The notes beneath the pieces are model-generated. The model was not told where the DNA came from. It saw only the letters and a program-made list of their open reading frames with translations, and made no database searches. A stretch of 64,000 nt of DNA from NCBI GenBank assembly GCA_009930475.1, contig RZYC01000015.1, positions 1-64,000 of the forward strand, read 5' to 3'. Made by a program: the position numbers and the translations under genes. This DNA comes from Spartobacteria bacterium. GTDB lineage: Bacteria > Verrucomicrobiota > Kiritimatiellia > RZYC01. Shown piece after piece: positions 47,946 through 55,265 of this stretch. The stretch's first letter is position 1, and every line of letters begins with the position of its first letter.

Positions 47946-49985
47946 ATGAGATGTGGCCATTCAAACGATCCGAAAAACATCATCCGGGCGGCACCCTTCA
48001 GTGCCCGCCGCAGAATGCTGTTGCTCATTTTCATTATGGTCTGGCTATGCCTGCTTGTGATGGGCGGCATGACCTTCGTTCTATACCGTCATGCGATCGC
48101 AACACAGCGGGCAATATTGCAGGTAAGTGTAAAAAGTCAGGCCCGCCTGATTGAGGCCATGGCGAGGCAGTACATGGCGACGCATTCAATAGCGGATGAC
48201 GGGGTGTCACCCGAACGTCTGCTCGAATCGATCCTTGCGCAAGTTATTGATGCCCACCAGCGCTACAAGGGGTTTGGTACAACCGGTGAATTTACATTGG
48301 CGCGTCGGAACGGGGATCGGCTGGAGTTCTTATTCCGGCATCAAAGCGATGAAGTCGATGAATCACAGGGTATTACGTTCAGCTCCGCACTGGCAGAACC
48401 GATGCAGCAGGCCTTGAAAGGAAACAGCGGCACCCTGATCGGCTATGATTATAGCGGCCAAAAGGTGCTGGCGGCGTATGAACCGATCGCAATGCTTGGC
48501 TTGGGTATAGTGGAAAAAATTGATGTGAGTGAACTGCGTGCGCCGTTCATTCAGGCAACACGTGTCGGCGGGTTGGCAGCCCTGATATTTATCACATTGG
48601 GCATCACCATATTTTTCCAAATTGGAAATCCAGTGGTAACCCGCCTGGAAGACTACGCACATACATTGGAAAAAGAAATCGAGAAACATAAACGAACCGA
48701 ACAGTTACTGAAATCCAGCGAGAGAAAACTGCGCCTCATCATCGAAAATTCCCCTGTTGGTATTTGCACGCTCAGTAAAGAAGGTCAGTTTCTTTCTGCA
48801 AACACGGCCTATGAAAAACTGCTGGGGTATTCAGAAAATGAGCTTAAGGCGTATTCATTCTTTCAAGTCATGCACCCGGCCGACAGTCCACAGACGGCTT
48901 CCTTTTTTCAGCATTTGGCACATACCGAAGGCTATGGCCTGAAAATGGAAAAGCACACCATTCGCAAAGATGGACAACCTATTGATGTGGCCATTCATGC
49001 CGTTGCTCTTTGCGATAACGACGAAGAATATGAATTGGGCATCGCTTTTGTCGAAGATATTACCGACCGCAAAGCCTCGGACGATAAGCTGGCGAAGCAC
49101 TTTGGCCAGCTCAAACAGCTGGTCAGCGACCGGGAACGCCAACTGGATACCAGAGTGACCGAAGCAGAATTACTGAATAATGCCCTGCTTAATGTTATGG
49201 ACGACTTACAGACCAGCAACCGGCAGCTCGCCGCAACCACCAGAAACCTGATTGCGACAAACAAGGAACTGGATGCGTTTTCCTATTCCGTGTCCCATGA
49301 TTTAAGGGCTCCACTGCGACACATTGACGGATTTATGCGGCTCCTTGTAAACAGGGAAAAAGGTGCGCTGGATGAGACGTCTGCCCGTTATCTTGATACC
49401 ATTGCCCAATCATCGCAGCGCATGGGACAGCTCATCGACAATTTGCTGTCGTTTTCCCGTACGGGAAGACAGACGATGACGATGACGACCATCGATACCC
49501 GTGCCGTAATTCGCGAGGTAATCGCCGGCCTCTCTTATTTGACAACGAATCGCAGGATTGAATGGGATATGGCCCCGTTCCCCACCGTAACAGCAGACAG
49601 CGGGCTGTTGCGTCAGGTCTGGGAAAATCTGATTTCCAACGCCATAAAATATACGAAAAACTGTGACGTTGCACAGATTAGTATAGGCATTCAGGATGAC
49701 TCAGATGCGAATCATGCCGACGAGATGACCTTTTTTATACGTGACAATGGTGCCGGGTTTGATTCGCGCTATACCCACAAACTGTTTGGCGTTTTTCAGC
49801 GGCTGCATCGCAACGATGAATTTGAAGGAACTGGCATCGGTTTGGCTATTGTTCGCCGTATTATTCAGCGTCATGGAGGACGTGTCTGGGCCGAAAGCGA
49901 GGAAGGCAAAGGGGCGGCATTCTATTTTACATTGCACAAAATAAAGGAGCATGGCCATGCAGACAAAACGAATCCTGCTAGTTGA
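47946..49985 (+). CDS. Membrane sensor histidine kinase with Cache-like and PAS domains
   Basis: 679 residues. TM1 (about 24-46) and TM2 (about 203-222) enclose a periplasmic Cache-like sensor ('KGFGTTGEFTLARRNGDRLE'). After a short linker comes a PAS domain (about 258-372, 'IENSPVGICTLSKEGQFLSA'), a coiled coil and HisKA with His451 in SVSHDLRAPLRHIDGF. HATPase has Asn561 (NLISNAIKYTKN), DNGAGFD and GTGIGLAIV (628). This 'SHDLRAPL' kinase type is common next to small receivers, and one follows immediately, overlapping the end of this gene. The ribosome site is weak, and an ATG at 48015 is possible. Confidence 0.9.
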   Translation: MRCGHSNDPKNIIRAAPFSARRRMLLLIFIMVWLCLLVMGGMTFVLYRHAIATQRAILQVSVKSQARLIEAMARQYMATHSIADDGVSPERLLESILAQVIDAHQRYKGFGTTGEFTLARRNGDRLEFLFRHQSDEVDESQGITFSSALAEPMQQALKGNSGTLIGYDYSGQKVLAAYEPIAMLGLGIVEKIDVSELRAPFIQATRVGGLAALIFITLGITIFFQIGNPVVTRLEDYAHTLEKEIEKHKRTEQLLKSSERKLRLIIENSPVGICTLSKEGQFLSANTAYEKLLGYSENELKAYSFFQVMHPADSPQTASFFQHLAHTEGYGLKMEKHTIRKDGQPIDVAIHAVALCDNDEEYELGIAFVEDITDRKASDDKLAKHFGQLKQLVSDRERQLDTRVTEAELLNNALLNVMDDLQTSNRQLAATTRNLIATNKELDAFSYSVSHDLRAPLRHIDGFMRLLVNREKGALDETSARYLDTIAQSSQRMGQLIDNLLSFSRTGRQTMTMTTIDTRAVIREVIAGLSYLTTNRRIEWDMAPFPTVTADSGLLRQVWENLISNAIKYTKNCDVAQISIGIQDDSDANHADEMTFFIRDNGAGFDSRYTHKLFGVFQRLHRNDEFEGTGIGLAIVRRIIQRHGGRVWAESEEGKGAAFYFTLHKIKEHGHADKTNPAS

Positions 49986-50394
49986 TGACGACGTACAAGA
50001 TGTCGAACTTGCATTGACGTCACTGCAAGAACAGCATCTGGCAAACCGTGTTGATGTAGCTAGAGACGGCGTAGAAGCATTGGACTATCTTTATTGCCGC
50101 GAAGCCTTTGCGCATAGACGCTCTGGAAATCCTATCGTCATTTTCCTTGATCTCAAGATGCCGAAAATGAACGGACGGGAAGTCCTTCAGCAGATCAAAA
50201 CCGATCCAAAATTGAAAAGCATCCCTGTGGTAGTGCTCACCTCTTCCCGCGAAGAACAGGATCTTGTCGACAGTTATGAACACAGTGCCAATGCCTATGT
50301 GGTTAAACCCGTCGCTTTTGACGATTTCACAGATATCGTTAAGCGCCTGGGCCTTTTCTGGGTACTTACGAATGAAGTACCGTCCAGTAATTAG
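49957..50394 (+). CDS. Single-domain response regulator (Rcp1-like)
   Basis: 145 residues. Acidic pocket VDDDVQD, phospho-acceptor Asp65 in IVIFLDLKMPKMNGREVLQQ, Thr in VVVLTSS and Lys in YVVKPVAF are all intact. It lacks an output domain. 'HRRSGNPIVIFLDLKMPKMN' is the insertion-containing pattern of receivers paired with phytochrome-type kinases. The ATG at 49957 has AAAGGAG at seven bases and lies inside the 3' end of the upstream kinase gene, its likely partner. Confidence 0.94.
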   Translation: MQTKRILLVDDDVQDVELALTSLQEQHLANRVDVARDGVEALDYLYCREAFAHRRSGNPIVIFLDLKMPKMNGREVLQQIKTDPKLKSIPVVVLTSSREEQDLVDSYEHSANAYVVKPVAFDDFTDIVKRLGLFWVLTNEVPSSN

Positions 50395-50432
50395 ATGCTA
50401 GGTCGAATGGAAGGACACAGAGGAATGATGCT

Positions 50433-52727
50433 ATGAAAATCCGGTTAAAGCTCCTTATTTTAGAAGACGAGCCCAATGACGCGACACTCGAGATCGCCAT
50501 ATTGGAACAGGCGGGATATTTATGTGATTGGGAGCGCGTTGAATCCCGTGCGGCGTTCACGGAACGGCTGGAGACGCAGTCCTATGATGTCATTCTTTCT
50601 GATTATGCCCTTCCCAGCTTCGACGGCATGGCTGCGCTTGCTCATGTTTTGCAGCAGCACATTGATATTCCCTTTATTTTTGTATCCGGAACCTACGGGG
50701 AGGAACTGGCCATCGAAAGCCTGAAAGCTGGTGCTACGGATTATGTGCTGAAAAATCGTATGGAACGCCTCGTTCCTGTGGTCGCTCGTGCACTCAAAGA
50801 ACATACGGATCTTCTTGAGCGTCAACGCGCCGAGAATGAACTGCGGCAATACAAAACCATTGTATCCAATGCGGCCGACCTGCTGGCTCTCATTGATTGC
50901 AGTTACATTTTTCTCGCGGCGAATGCGGCATATCTCAGGCATATCCACAAAAAGTCGGAAGACGTCATAGGGCATAGTGTTTCCGAGGTGTTTGGCGAAC
51001 ATTTCTTTAAAACATTCCTGCAATCACCCATTGCTGTCTGCATGAAGGGCGAGGAAGTCCGCTACCAGGACTGGATTGATTTTCCATCCGTGGGAAGGAG
51101 GTATATGGATGTAATTTACTCTCCCTACAAAGGGGAAAAGAATGTTGTTTCAGGAACCGTTGTCTGCGCGCGGGATATTTCAGATAGAAAAAGGGCGGAG
51201 GAAGAACATGTCCGTCTGATGGCCGCCATCGAACAGGCGGCGGAGGAAATTCTCATTACCGATGCGGCAGGATGTATTGTTTATGTCAATCCAGCCTTTG
51301 AACTGGTAACCGGCTTTTCACGGCAGGAGGTTCTCGGAAAAAATCCGCGTTTTCTCAAGAGCGGTAAACAGAAATCAGCCTTTTACGATAATATGTGGCG
51401 CACCCTGTTGAAAGGCGAAACCTGGACCGGACGATTTATCAACAAAAACAAGGACGGAATGCTCTTTACGGAAGATGCGACCATTTCACCTGTCCGTGAT
51501 AACCATGGTGTAACCGTCAATTATGTGGCTGTTAAACGGGATATCTCGCAGGAAATATGCATGGAGGAACAATTGCGGCAGGCTCTGAAAATGGAGGCAG
51601 TCGGCCAGCTGGCAGGCGGCATTGCTCACGATTTTAATAATATTCTGCAAGCCATTCTTGGTTATGGTGATATCGCCATGGCACGACTGAAACAGGACGA
51701 TAAAACGCTGGATTATGTCAAAGAAATGATCAAAGCAGGAAAACGGGCTGCCCTCCTCGTCGGGCAACTGCTGGCTTTCAGCCGCCGTCAGGTGCTGCGG
51801 ATGGAATCGCTGAATTTGAATGACACGGTTTCCGAGCTTATGAAAATGATCGGCCGGGTCATCGGTGAACATATTTCCCTGGAATATGCCCTTTCACCGG
51901 ATATAGCGATTGTCAGTGCAGACCGAGGTCAGACAGAACAGATCGTGATTAATCTGTGCGTCAATGCACGCGATGCGATGCCAGACGGCGGAACCATCTG
52001 CATCCAAACGAAAAATATCCATCTCGATGACATGTACTGCGCCATGCATACCGGTGCACGCCAGGGAGACTATGTCCAGTTGAGTATCACCGACACCGGA
52101 TCCGGTATGGATCAATCGATAACAGATCAAATATTTGAACCGTTTTTTACCACCAAAGAAGTGGGCCGAGGTACCGGGCTTGGTCTGGCAACGGTTTACG
52201 GACTGGTCAAACAGCACAACGGGTTGATCGAAGTGTATAGCGAATTGAATAAAGGCACCACGTTCAAAATATACCTGCCCATAGTGGAACACGTATCATC
52301 AGTAGCGCATACAGAGAAAAAAAAGAAAATTCAGGGGGGAACCGAAACCATCCTGCTGGCCGAGGATGATGAAATTGTGCGTGGCGTATGTCTGCACATG
52401 CTGCTTAAGGCCGGCTACAAAGTACTGCCCGCAGCAGATGGCGAGGATGCTTTACACGTGTTTAAAGCGCATTCAGATGAAATAGATTTGGCCATGCTTG
52501 ATGTTGTGATGCCGCGCATGGGAGGAAGCGCAGTGTATGATCAAATGATGAAAATCCGACCCACTCTGAAGGTGGTCTTTACCAGTGGCTATAACGCCGA
52601 TGCCATTCATTCAAATTTTGTGCTTAACGACCGCATTACTCTGATAACAAAACCCTACATGCGTGACGACTTGCTTGTAAAAATCCGTGAAGTGCTCGAC
52701 AACCCCGGCGACGGACAGCCGATCTAA
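50433..52727 (+). CDS. Hybrid histidine kinase: REC-PAS-PAS-HisKA-HATPase-REC
   Basis: 764 residues, no membrane segment. Receiver 1 has E11/D12 and Asp57 in VILSDYALPSFDG. Two PAS domains follow (about 135-255 and 260-380, the second with 'ITDAAGCIVYVNPAFELVTG'). HisKA has His399 in GGIAHDFNNILQAILGYGD, the 'AHDFNN' class. HATPase has VNARDAMPDGG, DTGSGMD and GTGLGLATV. The C-terminal receiver has Asp690 in LAMLDVVMPRMGG and Lys in LITKPY. Being flanked by receivers it probably acts in a relay with the two preceding genes, 38 bases upstream. Confidence 0.93.
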   Translation: MKIRLKLLILEDEPNDATLEIAILEQAGYLCDWERVESRAAFTERLETQSYDVILSDYALPSFDGMAALAHVLQQHIDIPFIFVSGTYGEELAIESLKAGATDYVLKNRMERLVPVVARALKEHTDLLERQRAENELRQYKTIVSNAADLLALIDCSYIFLAANAAYLRHIHKKSEDVIGHSVSEVFGEHFFKTFLQSPIAVCMKGEEVRYQDWIDFPSVGRRYMDVIYSPYKGEKNVVSGTVVCARDISDRKRAEEEHVRLMAAIEQAAEEILITDAAGCIVYVNPAFELVTGFSRQEVLGKNPRFLKSGKQKSAFYDNMWRTLLKGETWTGRFINKNKDGMLFTEDATISPVRDNHGVTVNYVAVKRDISQEICMEEQLRQALKMEAVGQLAGGIAHDFNNILQAILGYGDIAMARLKQDDKTLDYVKEMIKAGKRAALLVGQLLAFSRRQVLRMESLNLNDTVSELMKMIGRVIGEHISLEYALSPDIAIVSADRGQTEQIVINLCVNARDAMPDGGTICIQTKNIHLDDMYCAMHTGARQGDYVQLSITDTGSGMDQSITDQIFEPFFTTKEVGRGTGLGLATVYGLVKQHNGLIEVYSELNKGTTFKIYLPIVEHVSSVAHTEKKKKIQGGTETILLAEDDEIVRGVCLHMLLKAGYKVLPAADGEDALHVFKAHSDEIDLAMLDVVMPRMGGSAVYDQMMKIRPTLKVVFTSGYNADAIHSNFVLNDRITLITKPYMRDDLLVKIREVLDNPGDGQPI

Positions 52728-52764
52728 AAAACAGTGTCTCAACGTCTTTCTTTCCGCATGCCGC

Positions 52765-52781
52765 ATCAGCAATACGCTGAT
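52765..52781. other. Short hairpin between convergent genes
   Basis: ATCAGC-aatac-GCTGAT, six-bp arms, in the 73-base gap between the hybrid kinase and the serine acetyltransferase gene. No T-run follows closely on either strand, so a terminator function is doubtful. Confidence 0.25.
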
Positions 52782-52800
52782 TCCCTCCGGCAATAAGCTC

Positions 52801-53772
52801 TTAGCCGCTCTTGTTTTTAATTTTGAGACTCGGATGGTCATTCACAACAAAACTGTTTGCAGGAACCGATTCCATCAGAAATACATTCCCGCCTATGGTT
52901 GCCCCTTTGCCGATGACGGTATCGCCGCCAAGAATCGTCGCATTGGCATAAATAACGACGTTATCTTCGACCCGTGGATGACGACGGATGTGTTTTACCG
53001 GCCGGCCCTGCTCATCCAGTGGAAAACTTCGAGCACCAAGCGTGACTCCCTGATAAATCTTTACGTTGTTGCCGATAATACTCGTTTCTCCAATCACAAC
53101 TCCCGTCGCATGATCAATAAAAAATCCATGCCCGATCTCTGCGCCCGCATGAATATCCACCCCCGTCTGAGAATGCGTCCATTCACTCATAATACGAGGG
53201 ATGATCGGCACATCCAGCTTATACAGCACATGCGCTATGCGATGTGAAACAATGGCCTGCAATCCGGGATAAGCTAACTGCACCTCGGCATATGTCAGAG
53301 CCGCCGGATCACCGTCAAACGCCGCCTTAATATCCAAAATCAGTTTTCTGCGCACCTCAGGAAGGGTGTCTATAAAAGCATCCAGCACTCGTACCGCCTC
53401 TTTCGCCACATGCTGTTCCGTGTCTCGAGGCTCCATGCATCCCATCTTTACCGCCCCGCCCTTCCAGCGAAAAGGAATGGCCCGCTCCAGTTCGGGACGA
53501 AGGATCCGCCAAGCCTGACTTAGCCGCCGCATGAAAAAGATGCTCAATTCATCCTGCTGAATTTCCCCCGGCGTCATTTTTCCCGGAAGCATCACATCAA
53601 TAATGATTTTTAACGAGTCGATGACGTGCACGGCATTGGGACCTGTCCCGAGAACACTCTCCGGCCGGTCTTCGTCATCTCCGCAATAAAGCGGCATCAG
53701 TTGCTGTATTGCCGCACAAAGAACGCGGGCGCGCCCCACCCCTTTACAATCCATATTTGACTCGCACTGCAT
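52801..53772 (-). CDS. cysE: Serine O-acetyltransferase (CysE/EpsC type)
   Basis: CysE makes O-acetylserine from serine and acetyl-CoA for cysteine synthesis. The 323-residue protein has an N-terminal helical domain and a left-handed beta-helix of hexapeptide repeats: 'GVDIHAGAEIGHGFFIDHAT', 'GVVIGETSIIGNNVKIYQGV', 'HPRVEDNVVIYANATILGGD'. FFIDHATGVVIGE contains the catalytic Asp-His pair. The size and N-domain resemble the longer SrpH/EpsC form. No cysK is next to it. The start could be the second ATG five codons later. Confidence 0.9.
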   Translation of the reverse strand: MQCESNMDCKGVGRARVLCAAIQQLMPLYCGDDEDRPESVLGTGPNAVHVIDSLKIIIDVMLPGKMTPGEIQQDELSIFFMRRLSQAWRILRPELERAIPFRWKGGAVKMGCMEPRDTEQHVAKEAVRVLDAFIDTLPEVRRKLILDIKAAFDGDPAALTYAEVQLAYPGLQAIVSHRIAHVLYKLDVPIIPRIMSEWTHSQTGVDIHAGAEIGHGFFIDHATGVVIGETSIIGNNVKIYQGVTLGARSFPLDEQGRPVKHIRRHPRVEDNVVIYANATILGGDTVIGKGATIGGNVFLMESVPANSFVVNDHPSLKIKNKSG

Positions 53773-53876
53773 ACTCGTTTATTTCCTGTTCAAACTAATA
53801 ATCATATTTACACTCAACCCGACATATGAAAATAACACGCATTCTAACTGAAGATCGACTTTTAAGGAGTTTATTC

Positions 53877-54683
53877 ATGAAAAAAATCATTTTCACCCTT
53901 TTTATCATTATTACCATCGCCGTCGCCGTACTGCTTGGTGCAAAAAATACCATCGCTCAGCGTTCGCTGGTTAAACTGATAGAAAAACAGACCGGTTTTC
54001 CAACAACCATTGACTCCGCTAAAATCAGCCCATTTCAGTCCAGCTTGGAAATCAGCGGTCTGGTTCTGACTAATCCCGCAGAATTCAACGGCGATACAGC
54101 ATTTCAGATGAAATCCCTTGCGGTGAAATATAATACCAAATCCCTCTTTTCTGACCGAATTGAAATCATCCAGGCCATCATTGATATCGATCATATAAAC
54201 ATCGTGCGCAACAAAGAAGGCGTTTTAAACCTTCAGAAACTGATGGAAACGCTTACTCAGAACGATCAGCAGGCATCAGACAAAACAGCCTCCATCCAAA
54301 CATCAGATACCGATTCCGCGTCTTCTGCAGAACCCGCCACGTCCAGGGCCGCCGCCGCGCAGCCATCAAAATCCCTTATCATCGACGAACTCGTGCTTCG
54401 CTTCGGCACGGCCGAATACACAGACTATGCCCGCAATCCAAACGCACCGGCCATACGAACACTAAAACTGGATGAAGAACGTACATATAAAAATGTCACC
54501 AACGCACAAGATATTGTACAGCAAATCCTAACCGAGATACTCGTCCATCAGGGACTCAACCAGATCATGGATATCGCCACCGATCGCGTCAAAGAACTAG
54601 GCGATCTGAACATCAAAGACGAGGATATCAAAAAGGCTGGTAAAGTGCTGAACAGCCTGTTTAACAACTTTCGTAATAAATAA
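53877..54683 (+). CDS. AsmA-like (DUF748-type) envelope protein
   Basis: 268 residues. An N-terminal TM helix (about 4-20) precedes an AsmA-type segment: 'QTGFPTTIDSAKISPFQSSL' and EISGLVLTNPAEF, then 'IEIIQAIIDIDHINIVRNKE'. A low-complexity Ser/Thr/Ala linker (about 140-180) splits it from a second strand pair and a helical C-terminus. AsmA-like proteins assist lipid transfer or outer-membrane assembly. The start has AAGGAG at eight bases. It is the last chromosomal-type gene before the tRNA. Confidence 0.75.
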   Translation: MKKIIFTLFIIITIAVAVLLGAKNTIAQRSLVKLIEKQTGFPTTIDSAKISPFQSSLEISGLVLTNPAEFNGDTAFQMKSLAVKYNTKSLFSDRIEIIQAIIDIDHINIVRNKEGVLNLQKLMETLTQNDQQASDKTASIQTSDTDSASSAEPATSRAAAAQPSKSLIIDELVLRFGTAEYTDYARNPNAPAIRTLKLDEERTYKNVTNAQDIVQQILTEILVHQGLNQIMDIATDRVKELGDLNIKDEDIKKAGKVLNSLFNNFRNK

Positions 54684-54696
54684 TGCATAATGTCTA

Positions 54697-54725
54697 TTGA
54701 CCAACCATGGGTCACCTGATATGTT
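54697..54725 (+). promoter_or_regulatory. Promoter of the tRNA-Pro gene
   Basis: TTGACC (54697-54702) and TATGTT (54720-54725) with exactly 17 bases between them, ending about 20 bases before the mature tRNA 5' end. Confidence 0.7.
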
Positions 54726-54745
54726 GCTCTCACTTTTTTGGTCGT

Positions 54746-54822
54746 CGGGGCGTAGCGCAGCCTGGTAGCGCGTTTGAATGGGGTTCAAAAGGTCGCGAGT
54801 TCGATTCTCGCCGCCCCGACCA
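54746..54822 (+). tRNA. tRNA-Pro (anticodon GGG)
   Basis: 77 bases fold as a full cloverleaf. Acceptor CGGGGCG pairs with CGCCCCG, then A-CCA (CCA is encoded). D-stem GCGC/GCGC, anticodon stem TTTGA/TCAAA around loop ATGGGGT (anticodon GGG), variable loop AGGTC, T-arm GCGAG-TTCGATT-CTCGC. The C1-G72 first pair is the usual mark of bacterial tRNA-Pro. The 3' end is a typical integration target, and the gene content changes right after it. Confidence 0.95.
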
Positions 54823-55265
54823 ATTTAAAAAGTATCAAAACCACTTGTAACCCCTGTGTTTTATGATGTTTTTCTTTATTTCGCCTTGTACACTTATTAT
54901 GTCTAGTCGCGTCAATACACCATAAATCGTATCTGTCTTCCCCCAACGAAGGGTACAACAAGGGTACAAATATCTATTCGGCTGAATCACGGTTTGATGA
55001 AACAGAACAAAACAGCACACATAAATTTAGTGTAATTACAAATCATGCTGGCGTCCCAAAACATAAAGCATCATTCATTCTCATTGATTTATTTTGCTAA
55101 ATGCACTTCCTCTTTGGTAGAAGTATAGCGAATTTCTGTTGTTGTATGATGTTTAAAATGGGGTAAATATTGATGACATACTGCATAAAGACGCTGGATG
55201 TAGCTCTGAATTCGTTTTCACGTGTTATGGATATGGATGTTGAGTTATCAAGGCTAGATGTTTAA
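54823..55265. other. Gene-poor stretch at the left edge of the accessory island
   Basis: No convincing gene lies in these 443 bases. There are two tandem copies of AAGGGTACAA (54949-54958 and 54960-54969, 11-base period) and an inverted relative, CCTTGTACAC, at about 54884-54893. The pattern resembles integrase arm-binding repeats near attachment sites. No integrase gene or second copy of the tRNA end is visible in this window. The sequence is AT-rich and ends at the SNF2 gene start. Confidence 0.45.

Noticed and set aside
48614-48628. TTTCCAAATTGGAAA as another copy of the dispersed palindrome
   Set aside because: It lies within coding sequence for a membrane helix, lacks the TSA centre and array context, and is likely chance.
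54835-55020. 61-codon minus-strand frame next to the tRNA, considered as an integrase remnant
   Set aside because: No tyrosine or serine recombinase motif can be recognised; it is probably noncoding.
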